Of a stretch of DNA of 64,000 nucleotides, positions 22,761-33,869 are shown piece by piece; within the stretch, counting starts at the first letter, position 1, and each line of letters begins with the position of its first letter. Source of the DNA: Ciborinia camelliae (lineage: Eukaryota > Ascomycota > Leotiomycetes > Helotiales > Sclerotiniaceae); NCBI GenBank assembly GCA_025890175.1, contig JANPYM010000005.1, positions 2,194,166-2,258,165 on the forward strand. The letters run 5' to 3'. The translations under genes and the position numbers were made by a program. The notes beneath the pieces were generated by a model. That model saw only the letters and a program-made list of their open reading frames with translations, did not search any database and was not told where the DNA came from.

Positions 22761-23587
22761 GTTGCCATCCTGGCTATACTAATATGAATAGCGTTGGAAT
22801 GGTTACCAAACGCCATGGGATGGATGTTGGAGCAGGAGGCCGGCGAGTCTGATGAGAAGATGGAACTTCCAGCTGTTTGTTCTAATACGACCGTGGATAA
22901 GCCCCAGATAAATATAGTAGAGCAACAATCATGTAGATAGACATCATGAAACACAATACCTAGGTGTGCCGGTGCGGTTAACATGAATTGAGCAAGCTCG
23001 GCCTGGCCTAATTCTAATACAGCTTTGCATTTTTACCATTCCGTCGAAATCTAATAACATATAATTCTCCCATGAGAAAGTAGATCGTTTTTCTTATTAA
23101 AAAAGAAGAGAAGCACGCGATTGACTTTAAACATAATCCATTACCTATCTTCATAGATAGCAAATGTGCCTTCATAGAATTATCAGTGATTATCTTCTAG
23201 ACCTCTTGAGGGCATTCATACAAGTGCCGCTTGGCAATGACCAATCATGAGTACTCGAAGTGAGTAGAACTTCATAAACTCATGATCATCCACCCAGCTA
23301 GTTATAATATTTTTAAAGAAAAACTTTGACAATAATGAATCCATTTATTTCTCCAGTATAATGCGGTAGCTTGTCTTTTAGTGAGGGTTAAATTTATAAG
23401 TTCGACAAATTTCACAAAGGCATCAAGTCCCTTCTTGGCGCTTGGACCATGAAAATTAGCTCGCTTAATTTTCATTTACGCACATTTCAAAAAGTTTGAG
23501 TGAAGACCTCTTCCTGATTTCATACCAGACCACCAACGCCCATCAACAATTCAATCTCAGTCGGCGAAAAGATAACTTCTCGCAATC
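22761..23587. other. Spacer upstream of eS1
   Basis: Left part may hold eroded N-terminal sequence of the oxidase; right part is the AT-rich promoter of the ribosomal protein gene. No other gene seen. Confidence 0.4.
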
Positions 23588-24662
23588 ATGGCTGTCGGAA
23601 AGTGAGTAAACATCTCGCTTTTCTATCTCATTCCCACGATGCTGCAATGGATATATCGCAATACAGCAGATGCGCGACAATTGAACGAGGAGGACGAGGG
23701 GCAAAGCTATCGAGAATATGGAATCTGACAGCACGACAGGAATAAGCGTCTCTCTAAGGGCAAGAAGGGTTTGAAGAAGAAGACCTTGGATCCCTTCACC
23801 CGTAAAGATTGGTACCAAATCAAGGTATGTTCGATTCCAAGACTAAAACCCATCCGCAGAGACTGACAATATTTATTACAGGCACCATCTTCATTCCAAA
23901 TCAGAGAGTACGACAATCCCATTAATTTCCTACCATTCGAACTAAATCTAATAATTAATGCAGTGTCGGAAAGACCCTTGTCAACAGAACCACCGGTCTC
24001 AAGAACGCCAACGACGCATTGAAGGGAAGAATCTTCGAGGTTTCTTTGGCCGATTTGCAAAAGGATGAGGACCACGCTTTCCGCAAGGTTAAGCTCCGTG
24101 TCGATGAGGTTCAAGGAAAGAACTGCTTGACCAACTTCCACGGTCTCGACTTCACATCAGACAAGCTCAGATCTCTTGTCCGAAAGTGGCAATCCTTGAT
24201 CGAGGCCAACATCACCGTCAAGACCACCGACGACTACCTCCTCCGCCTCTTCGCCATCGCTTTCACCAAGCGCAGACCTAACCAGATCAAGAAGACCACA
24301 TACGCTGCTTCTTCCCAAATCAGGGCCATCCGCAAGAAGATGACTGAGATCATCCAACGTGAGGCCAGCACCTGCACTCTCACTCAACTCACCGCCAAGC
24401 TCATCCCAGAGGTTATCGGTCGTGAGATTGAGAAGGCTACCCAGGGCATCTACCCATTACAAAACGTATGTTACATTGGTTAGTGAAGGGCAAAATTTGT
24501 ATACTAATTTTTTATTAGGTTCACATTAGAAAAGTCAAGCTTTTGAAGGCACCCAAGTTCGACCTTGGTGCTCTCCTTAACCTCCACGGCGAGTCAAACA
24601 CAGATGAGCAAGGTCAAAAGGTTGAGAGAGAGTTCAAGGAGAAGGTGTTGGAAGAGGTTTAA
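23588..24662 (+). CDS. RPS1: 40S ribosomal protein eS1 (Rps1)
   Basis: Structural protein of the small ribosomal subunit. Five exons: 23588-23601, 23740-23824, 23882-23907, 23964-24465 and 24519-24662 (256 aa, usual length). It begins [20 protein letters not shown] and contains [40 protein letters not shown] and [19 protein letters not shown]. The first exon is only 14 nt, the common fungal arrangement for ribosomal protein genes, where the first intron sits just after the start codon. Codon use in the long exon is strongly C-ending (AAG, CTC, ATC), unlike most neighbours, as expected for a highly expressed gene. Confidence 0.97.
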
Positions 24663-25008
24663 ATCAGAGATGATGTTATGTGGTTTGGGTTTGATGGTGC
24701 ATGATATGTAGTCAAGTCTGGGCTTTGGGCAATATAGGGCGTGACTTTGCATCACATATAGCATAAGGCTATCATTCAATTCCAAAAATGTCAAAAAAAA
24801 TGCAAAAAAACCGAGTGCCTATGAGGATCTTCCACGTGAAGGTCTTGGTGGCGTTGTTAGTCTTGCGTTCAGCCTTGATTTTAGCGAGTTACGTCGTGAT
24901 TAATATGTCCCAAACCTCTTCCCCTCATAGCAATATTTATGACCTCCTAAATCTCAACTCCACCCAGCAAGTTTTGTTTCCTCTTTACTACTTTTCGAAA
25001 TCTTCACG
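24663..25008. other. Spacer between eS1 and Rab
   Basis: 3' region of eS1 and short promoter of the Rab gene; nothing further seen. Confidence 0.45.
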
Positions 25009-25947
25009 ATGGCATCCGACGAATCCATCCCAACTCTCAAAATACTTCTGATAGGCCCTTCGGGAGCTGGCAAATCCGCATGTAGGACCACGATTCCGCC
25101 TTGTGTATTTGCAATATCGCAGATAAGATGAGAGCTAGCTTGTGCCAATACTAAATTGGGTTTATGTTATAGTACTCATACGATATTGCGACGATCAGTT
25201 TGATTCGGAGAGTAGTACTGCTACTATCGGGGTTGATTTTAAGGTATGCTTTACTCTGTCTGTTTCTTTCCTCTTTATCTTCCAATTCTCCTTGAGGACT
25301 TGGATGGAAAAATGGATGGATGGGCATCGCCTGAGATAGCGGGTATGTGCTAACACGGACAATAATCTCTTAGCTAAAAACCCTCTCGATCCATGGAAAA
25401 CCATACCGACTCAACCTCCTCGACACCGCGGGCCAAGAACGTTTCCGCACGCTCTCAAATTCTTACTATCGCGGTGCGCACGCGGTCATACTTGTCTACG
25501 ATGTGACGAATAGGGAGAGTTTTAATAGTATGGGGAGGTGGATTGAGGAGGCCGAGGGGAATGCGGTGGATGGGTGTGTTTTTTGGGCTGTGGGGACGAA
25601 GTGTGATTTGGGGAAGGGGAAGAGGATGGTGAGTGAGGAGGAGGGGAAATTGTTGGCAGATGGGTGGAAGGGAATGGGCTTTAATGTTTGTGGGTGGGGG
25701 GAGTGCAGTAGTAAGACGAGGGAGGGGGTGAAGGGTGTTTTTGAGGGGGTGGTCAGGGAGGTGGTGAAGAGGCCGGACTTGATAAAGGGTGGGCAGAGGA
25801 AGTCGGGAGGTGTAAGTTCTCTTTCTTTTCGCGGTTTGGGGGACGGGCATATGGTGGGAAATTGGAGGGAGACGACACTAACAGGGTTTCTCTTAGGTTA
25901 CGATCGGTGGAGGAAACGATAGTTATACCTCAGGATGTGCTTGCTAG
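25009..25947 (+). CDS. Rab-family GTPase, Rab18-like
   Basis: Membrane-traffic GTPase. Four exons: 25009-25081, 25173-25243, 25374-25811 and 25897-25947 (210 aa). G1 is LLIGPSGAGKSALLIRYCDD, switch I SSTATIGVDFK, G3 LLDTAGQERFRTLSNSYYRG, followed by AHAVILVYDVTNRESF. The C-terminus is GCAC, a double-cysteine CxC geranylgeranylation site. The first intron follows the codon after GKSA. Switch regions resemble Rab18 and Rab1 groups; Rab18 is the best guess. The usual NKxD guanine motif reads TKCD. Exon 3 is strikingly G-rich (GGGGTG, GAGGGGG). It converges with the hydrolase, stops 148 bp apart. Confidence 0.85.
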
Positions 25948-26095
25948 ACTCTCATACTATACGGCATTGGACGGGGACATGGATACGAATGATATGTATA
26001 CGAAGGCGTTACGTGGGTATTATTCTTTTGGATGGTATGGACTTATGACAGATACCCTTTTACATATGCACAATAGACTGTACATTTCTATCCTC

Positions 26096-27146
26096 CTATT
26101 CTTTTGGCTTCAAGAATTCTACAACAGCTATTTTCAGATCAGTCAGCAGAGATCCTCACACTGGTATGCATTGATGGAAAGACAAACCTTGTCTAAATTC
26201 CTCCGGCTTCTCAGAAATTACCCAATGTCCAGCATCTATATCGGCTAGTTCAAATCGAGGAAAGAATTTCCCTATTACAGGAAGAGCTTCGTCTGGTACA
26301 TAGTGGCTTTGAGTTCCTCGAACAAACAAAGTAGGCTTATTGAAGCGTATTGAATCCGGATCTTTGAAAGGAAAATCCCCCATCTTATCTAATGCAGCGC
26401 CAATTATCTTAAGAGGGACCTTGAATTTCTGCGTTTTGTCCTCGGTTCGTACAAGGTTTCCGAGGAGAAATTGACGGATAGGGAGCTCTTCTTCATATTC
26501 CTTCAGGATGTTGTCCGCTTCGGCTTGTTTGGTGACTCCTGCCTCTTCGATCCTCTTCATACCTTGGATATACTTTCCGAAGATACTGAGGAGTGCCGCA
26601 TCTATGGGGGCATTGTCGACAGATACTATGTCCTCGACCATTTCTGGCGACTTGAGCGCCAGAGCCATTGCGGTCTTTGCGCCCATCGAGTGGCCTATCA
26701 ATGTAGGCCCGGTAAGCTTATGCTCGTTTATAAATCCAGCTACGTCATCTGCCATAGCAGTGTAATCGTGTTTAGGGTGATGTGGTGAATCGCCATGATT
26801 TCGCAGATCCTGTATATTCTCAATATATGCTCGTTGAAGGCGCTCGAGGGATGTAACTCACAACAGCGTAGACAGGTCTTCCTAGATCTCTTGCGAGAGC
26901 CCTGGGATGGACAATCAGTGAACCGCACAGTTGATAATAATGGCGCTCAAGGAAATCTCACTTACTGATGCTCCTATTATTCTTCTTAGAACCGAATAAA
27001 CCATGCATGAAGATGATGGCTCGGGGAGCATTAGACGAGGCTTTGGCCGGTTCATGCAGGTCAAATGCTAGAGACACGGTGCTAGACGAAGAATAGTTCC
27101 TCCGACATACTCGGAGGAGGGTAGGTGATAGCAATCGAGGAGGCAT
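26096..27146 (-). CDS. Mitochondrial alpha/beta hydrolase, ABHD11-like
   Basis: Serine hydrolase of the ABHD11 group (yeast relative Imo32), probably in mitochondria. Four exons: 26962-27146, 26862-26901, 26188-26809 and 26096-26127 (292 aa). The start MPPRLLSPTLLRVCRRNYSS is a classic import presequence; an in-frame ATG eight codons earlier is less likely. The oxyanion region is IIFMHGLFGSKKNNRSISK, followed by RPVYAVDLRNHGDSPHH. The nucleophile is in LIGHSMGAKTAMALALKSPE, and the catalytic His in DIDAGHWVISEKPEEFRQ. The last exon adds VVEFLKPKE. The first donor (GTGAGA) overlaps a GTAAGTGAGA duplicate; only the second keeps ISKALAR in frame. Confidence 0.9.
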
Positions 27147-28284
27147 AGTGAAGTCAAGAAAATATCCCACGATACCTATATAATTGTGATATGAGAATTG
27201 CCCAGCAAAGGCAAAGATATCAGAGATAGTAAAAAAATGTTTCGAGTCTTTAAGGCGAATTTCTTCAATGGGTCAGCCTTGCAGTATCTGTATCTCCCAC
27301 TCCCAATCCCGATAAGCTACCGGCAGTGACCGATGATGACCCGAAGCTTTTCAGACTCAGCCAGTCATTGTAGTTATTGCCAGAGTAGGTACTCTATCGT
27401 TCCGTCTTTCATACATACGGAGATACACATGGATTGGATACATTTGATCTCTTGACCTCTGATCAAAGTGCGGAACAATATGCTAGAGTAAAATATTATC
27501 TCAAAGCTTCAGGATGTAAAGAGAGAAATCGTGAGATATGGAATCTGGAATTCCCACACAGCTCGATACCGGGAACAGCTACGTCAAGGACCATCATTTC
27601 TCGCCTGGGGATATGTTAATGTAATGTACATACTGTATGTCTCTCTTTCGTATGACGATGAAGAAGCGAACCTTTTCTTCACCTCAAGTATGGATACAGT
27701 AAGTAGGTAGGTACCTAGGTATGAATGCTTTATTTATATGTTGATATATATAGGTATATAAGTTATTTGAGTCATCACCCAATCCAAGGTTGATCATGTT
27801 GAATAATGAGCAGCGAGCGGGAGAGGGGGAAGAGCATAATGAAGACCCAAATTAATTCCAACCGAAGGAAGGATCGTATTGGATTTATTATATTATTTAT
27901 ACGTATCCATTCTACCGTAATTTCCAAATCTAGCCTGCCTCGTCCCACATGCGTAGTCCCGTCACTTACATACAGCCTTCCAATAGGTAAGGTAGCTTTA
28001 AGCAAGCAAGCAACGAACAACGAATTAATTCAAATCCCCCCCTCATTCACTCTTTCACAAACATTTGATAACCTTCCATATTCAATTTCATGTTTCGTCA
28101 CTTTCATCACTTCCGTGTGAGTCTGATAGATTAATAGTTGCCATCACTCCTTCTGGTATTACTCGTTGTTCGTCTATTCCGTTCATCCATCTTCAACGTT
28201 CTCAGCCACACACACATTATACTCTTTGTACCTCTTTCTCTTTCATTCTCTAATACAAATAATTGCATGAACCCCCAAGTCAAG
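27147..28284. promoter_or_regulatory. Divergent spacer hydrolase/ZUP1
   Basis: 1.1 kb between two divergent starts. AGTAGGTAGGTACCTAGG at about 27700-27720 is another copy of the AGGTACCT motif. No gene seen. Confidence 0.35.
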
Positions 28285-30114
28285 ATGTCGGAGGTAAAAG
28301 AAATCCTTTGTCCCTTTTGTGGCTACAAAACAGAAAGCGAATATCAAATAATGGTTTGTTCATCTTCCAGAATGTTGCATCTGATCAAAGATAGAAATGC
28401 CGTTTGCTAATAAAACCAAAGTTACATTTGGAGACACTGCACGCTGAAGGAGAATCGCCATTTGTAGCCAAAGATAGTGCAAGTGTTATCGCCATGGTTG
28501 ATCGAGATGATGTTGACTACGCTGATTGTCCTGTTGAGGGCTGTGGCGAAATGGTATTGCTTAATGAGCTTGATAATCATATCGAAATGCATGGCGAAGA
28601 GGATGGAGATATGGAACTAGACACTCCTGCATCAGGATCTTCTAAGAAGGGAACGCATAGAGGTGTTGGTAAAGATTCTAGTTTTGGTACGAAGCTTTCG
28701 CACGCACTTCGGAATATCGACGATGGCTATGATTATGAAGTTCCTCAAAATGAATCATCGGCGCAGGTCTCGACGAAGGCATGGAAGGATATTCTAAAAA
28801 TGCCTGATATATCCTTCATATCTCAACCTAAAGCTCCTGTCAAGAGGGGGCCTCAACAGTTGGGTGTGAGTTAAACTCCTTTCTCAGATGTTACTTGTCA
28901 CATGATGTTGACCTCAATGATGAACAGAAAGCAGAGCTTGGTCCTCATGCACATGAGAAGCAAATGCCACAGTGGCTTGTCAAATTACTGCAATCAGATG
29001 GCCAGTATAAGACTATCAACAGAATTAATGCGGATGGGCAATTGCGGAGGTTCAAATATTGCCCAAACCAAGCAGAGGGTATCATTCCCGTACTCGCTCA
29101 GCTTCTCGACCAAGATCATTCGACAAGCTATGCTTATCTGTGCGATCCAGCTGTTCTCCACGTCTCTAAGCTTATGAGAGAGGGTATGTATTCCTCTTCC
29201 CCGCCGAGTTACTCTATTAATAATATCTATTGCCAGGGGGTTTCTGTGGCTATAGAAATATTCAAATGATGTCTTCATACATTGTTAAGTCTCAATTCCC
29301 AGGCCATAGTGTCTTTCGTGACAAAGTTCCAACAATCTTCGATATTCAAGAGTATATCGAGACCGCTTGGGATCAAGGGATTAATTCTCAAGGTCGAATA
29401 GAAACTGGTGGAATTCGTGGAACCAGGAAGTATATTGGAACTCCCGATGTTAGTATACTCTCACTCCTCCCTTCTCATATTTGCTACCGTGCCGACTAAC
29501 CAACATGAATAAATAGGCTCAAGCAATGTTTTGCTCCCTAGGAATACCGTATGCGTGCTTGGCTTCCGGCCCATTTCATTTTTCATTGGACTGACTGTGA
29601 TCTCAGATGTGATACTGTGGCCTTGAAAACCAAAAAGGAAAGAGGAGAAGTTCCGGCGGTCAATCTTTTGTATCAAAAAGTCGAGGAATACTTCCTCGGC
29701 GCCCGCGTTGATTTCGAATCCAAAGTCCGAGAGACCTCGCTCCCTCCAATATACTTCCAACATTCAGGTGAATCCCCCACCCTTCCCTTCCTTGTGTATG
29801 GTCAACTAACACATATAAGGCCACTCGATGACAATCATTGGATATGAGAAGCAAACTGATGGCAACAAGAATCTTCTGGTTTTCGATCCGATGTTCCATG
29901 ATGCAAATAAAGTCGTTAAACTCGTCGGCGGACCTGTCCACCATAAGAATCCTGGTGATTTATTGAAGGCCTATAGACGCGGTAACAAGTACTTGAAGAG
30001 GTATAATGAATTTGAACTTCTAAAGTATGCGACCCCTTCTTATACACACATTGTGTATGGACCCGAATCTAACATCATCGCAGATTGGTACCACCGCAAA
30101 GCAAGCCGAATTAA
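28285..30114 (+). CDS. ZUP1/ZUFSP-type deubiquitinase (peptidase C78)
   Basis: Cysteine protease of family C78; human ZUP1 cleaves K63-linked ubiquitin and acts in genome maintenance, and S. pombe Mug105 is a relative. Eight exons: 28285-28353, 28422-28865, 28928-29183, 29237-29448, 29517-29548, 29607-29767, 29820-30024 and 30084-30114 (469 aa). N-terminal zinc fingers: CPFCGYKTES with HLETLH, then CPVEGCGEMVLLNELDNHIE. The catalytic Cys is in GGFCGYRNIQMMSSYI, the His in HSMTIIGYEK, and the Asp in LLVFDPMF, in the family's order. The last intron has a CTAAC branch and turns the tail into LVPPQSKPN; reading through gives an implausible tail. An in-frame ATG six codons upstream (28267) has a poorer context. 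Confidence 0.92.
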
Positions 30115-31011
30115 TGCGGGGGAGTTTTATATGACGGCGTTTTTTAATTGCTAAATTCAGCGGATTCATAGGACGGAGTTTAGGTGTATCAGAAGCGCAT
30201 GAGAATTTGCAGGCATGGCATCACGGTAGAATTCAGCAAGGGAACTGGCGCACTTTTTAACATAGCATTGCCGTCACTGCACGACACTCATAGAAGGCAG
30301 ACTTGCAACGGAGTATTAAGTTTTCGAGCCTATGTAAATAGGGTATGCTGAATACTAGCACGAAGAACCATCTACTGGCAGTTGTGGTATGAAATGCAGT
30401 TCTTCAGCTTATTTAGTTCATTCATGAGATTGGGACTCCAAGAGAAAGTAGCTTGGTTTTTTGGCTTCCAAATTTTCGATATTATATTTTAAATATGATG
30501 TGATGTGTACAATAATACAGAAGTGAAGTAGGTATCTGTAGCATCCACGGCTATCATACCTTTCCATAAGAGCGCAGATTCGTCAGTCCGACTCACAGGA
30601 CATCTCTTCTCTGGGTCGTTCCCCTAAATAAAAAAGATCTTTCCACTGGTGCATCCATCCTCCCATATTGATTACAAGTCCTGTTCCCGCCTCGCAGATG
30701 TAGGTATGGCATTGAGAAAATCATAAGCTTGCTTGTTTGATAAAGGCCAAACAACCAGTAGCCGGCCATCTTTCCCCTCCTTGATACTATGAGTATCCCC
30801 TCCTCCTTCCCTCGATGTTGTAAAGACCCATTGAAATAAAAAACGCCGATTTGATACAGCCAGATCCCAAAGCCAAACCAATCCCTGAGACTCCACTTCT
30901 TATGGACGAGCATGCAGATATCATCCAAATAACTTGTTTCCGCTGCCACAACCCCCAACGCACGCTAAATGAACAGAAATATGAAACAATCGACCGACTT
31001 ATGATGTGACA
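30115..31011. other. Convergent 3' spacer, 0.9 kb
   Basis: 3' regions of ZUP1 and BUR1. Minus-strand frames at 30593-30958 show no recognisable domain. No gene called. Confidence 0.4.
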
Positions 31012-32814
31012 TCAACGACGATGCGCGTAAGGGTCTCCTAGCGGTTCCCGTTCTCTATACCGATCCCTCCCACGATCATTGATGGGACTGCGAGTACGAC
31101 TTCGACTATCACGGGAGCCTCGACTGTCGTATTCGTGCCTGGCTCCATTGCCGTGTCTTGGGCGATCGTCTCGGCGGTCATCCCTTGGTAGACGGTCATC
31201 TCGTGGAGGGCGGTCATCTCTTGGTCGTCGATTGGTGTTGTAGCTGGGTATGTACGTATCTATATTCCCACCGCCCCCTCCTGCTCTGCTGCGAGGAAGG
31301 GGCGCGTGATCACGATCACGATGGCCGCGACCATCTATATCTTGGGATCTAGATCGGTGACCATGTTGATCTGATCTTCCGCCGTCATAGGCGAATTCTG
31401 TAGGCGGTGGTCGTGGTGGTAAGCCTCGATCATCTCGTCTCCAAGCTGGTTTGCGGTCTTCGTATGGTGGAGGTGGAGGACCGCCATTTCTGTAGCCACC
31501 GTGTGTAGGAGGAGGGGGGGGATAACGACCGTTTTGGTGACTTCGATGACTGGCGTAGTTATCATACCCTGGTCCGCTCCCATTTCGCTCCCATTGGTCC
31601 GGACCCATTCCTACATCACCTCCCTTGGGAGGTGGTGGGGCCTGTTTTTGTCCCCTGTGCTGCTTTGAATCAAATTCATGTGATGATTCTAGAATTGGAA
31701 TCTCATGTGGTTTCAACGGCAAAGGCGTGTTTCGGAAGTACGGATGCTTTAATGCATCGATTGCGTTGGTACGCTTCTTCCAATTGAGCCTTAACAACTC
31801 TTGCAATAAAGAAATAGCACCAGAGCCTTGTTCTCGGAATCTCTGAGCTAATGTCGAAGGGCGCGGTGGGCTGAAGTCGAGAGCATGAGCTTTGGGAAGT
31901 GATGTCCATCCTGGCATGTTATCCTCACTAGGAGTGCCACACAAATCAAAAATAAGCTTGAGCTGGTGCTCTTCGCTCTCGCCTTGGAGTATTGGCTTCC
32001 CAAGGAACATTTCGCCGAAGACACAGCTAATAAATATTAGTCAAGCTCTTAAAAACAAGGGATTAGAAAGAACATACCCAACTCCCCAAATATCAATCGC
32101 TGGCGTATAGTTTTGCAGTTCCATAAACAGTTCCGGTGGACGGTACCATCTTGTAACAACTACAACAGTATAATGCGCATGGCCTACTCCATTACCCTTC
32201 CCCGCGACTGGCACAGGCTCATTATAGTGTCGCGCCAGGCCAAAATCTGCAATTTGAAGTATGCCTTTGTTGTTAATCAAAATGTTTGCGGCTTTGATGT
32301 CTCGGTGAAGGATATGGTTATGGTGAATAAAGCGCATGCCCTCCAGTAACTGCAGCATATAACACTTAATCTGTGGTTCCGTAAAATTGATGTTGGGGTT
32401 CTTCAGAAGACCTGATAAGTCGTGGTCGAAGTAGGGAGTAACCATGTACATAATGGCCTTCTTCTTCTTATCGGTATTCTTAGGCGGGTGCTCGACAGCC
32501 ATCTCCTCCAGGCTCAAGACATTTGTATGTGAGAGGAGTTTGAGAGTTTTGATCTCGCGAAGAGCTGTAATTGGAAACCCATCCTTCTCGTTGATCATCA
32601 AGATCTTTTTCAGAGCAACCACCATGCCAGTCTTCTTGGATTTGGCTTTGTGTACTTCTCCAAATGTACCCTCCCCGATTTTCCCCATAACCTCATAGTC
32701 TGTAATTCTGGAGCAGCCGCTGAACGTGTTTTGTGGACGAATATGGTGCCGTGCGTATTCTAGAGTAGAGATGCCATTAGTAGCTGACGGCGCTGGTCGT
32801 GAAGGAGTTGCCAT
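31012..32814 (-). CDS. BUR1: CDK9-type kinase Bur1
   Basis: Cyclin-dependent kinase of the Bur1/CDK9 group, which phosphorylates the RNA polymerase II C-terminal domain and Spt5. Two exons: 32078-32814 and 31012-32026 (583 aa). P-loop is [28 protein letters not shown] holds the ATP-binding Lys, and PITALRE is the CDK9/Bur1 form of the cyclin helix. The catalytic loop is [13 protein letters not shown] is ADFGLAR, and the activation segment ends [11 protein letters not shown] with the T-loop Thr. After the kinase (to about residue 345) comes a 240-residue Arg/Asp/Pro/Gly-rich tail with [17 protein letters not shown] repeats and RS dipeptides. It diverges from the small complex I-like gene. Confidence 0.95.
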
Positions 32815-33388
32815 TCTGGCAGAAAGTGTAGATTCAAAAAGAGAATCTTATTTCTGGTGCGTAAAGAATCGAGTATGCAATCGTGCAGCGGTGGTTTTTC
32901 GAGAATTCTCTGCGTCAAAAAATGACGTCTTTGTCAAAGAGTAGTTGACTAGCAGGATAGAGAGTTAGAAACGAAGCTTCGATTTCAGGGCTCGTGGTGC
33001 GAGGTCAAAATGGATCTTAACAGCATTGTTGCCTTTCTCAATACAATGCGAAAAGAGAAAGTAGAAGGCAAGAGGATAGTCCTGTCGAAGAAAATTTATA
33101 GTACGGTACACAATACAGAAAGTGAATTATGGTACAAAGACAAAAGCCCTGTTATCGGTCAATGGATATGGAACTTTCTATAATGAAGCCTTAAATTCCA
33201 GGCGTCAACTTCAACTTCACTCCTCTGGCTGGCCTGACTTCAAGTGACTTTGGACCTCAGTTCGCAAATTGAACACCCACTTCTGCAAACAATACGAGCC
33301 ATCGATTACCGTTAGTTGCCCATGCCACTGTTGACAACAACTCCTGTCTGGTGTATACCTATTTAGTACTGACCATTTCACCAGCACA
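32815..33388. promoter_or_regulatory. Divergent promoter region of BUR1 and small mitochondrial gene
   Basis: 574 bp between divergent starts; no specific element recognised. Confidence 0.35.
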
Positions 33389-33656
33389 ATGGCACAACCA
33401 CCTCCAGGACCCGGAGGACTCTACAGAGCTCCACCTCTATACCGATTCGCTGGTACAGCATTGGGAGCAAGCATGTGGTTCTTTGTATGCGCTTTCGGAT
33501 ACCCATAATCTTATTGTCATGCTAATCTGGACATAGTTGATGTACCGTGCGAAGAAAGATGGTATTGCCGCCCTTTGGATCTAGTCAAGACAGCACAGAT
33601 ACTAACACAATTTAGGTCCTGTCTTGTTGGGCTGGAAGCATCCTTGGGATCATTGA
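33389..33656 (+). CDS. Small complex I-like membrane protein (NDUFB2-type)
   Basis: 53-aa protein from three exons, 33389-33484, 33537-33561 and 33616-33656. It reads MAQPPPGPGGLYRAPPLYRF, then a single membrane segment (AGTALGASMWFFLMYRA), then KDGPVLLGWKHPWDH. The short Pro/Gly-rich head, one transmembrane helix and terminal W-x-HPW resemble the NDUFB2/AGGG accessory subunit of mitochondrial complex I in fungi. The assignment rests on pattern alone. Gene existence is well supported because both splice junctions are canonical and restore one open frame. It converges with the methyltransferase gene. Confidence 0.65.
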
Positions 33657-33869
33657 TCGACGAAATGAGAAGAGAATGGGGTGGCAGCTGGGAACTATCG
33701 ATTTACTACGCGGACCTTGACATTCAAAAGATACCATCCAGGGCAGTGTCTGGAATCACAACACGGATAGTGGGCCAAGAACTGTACATATGGAAGGAAA
33801 TATCATTGGGCATTGGAGTTAAAACTCAGTCAATTATACGTAGTCTATTGGTTCTACTGTGTCTATGTA

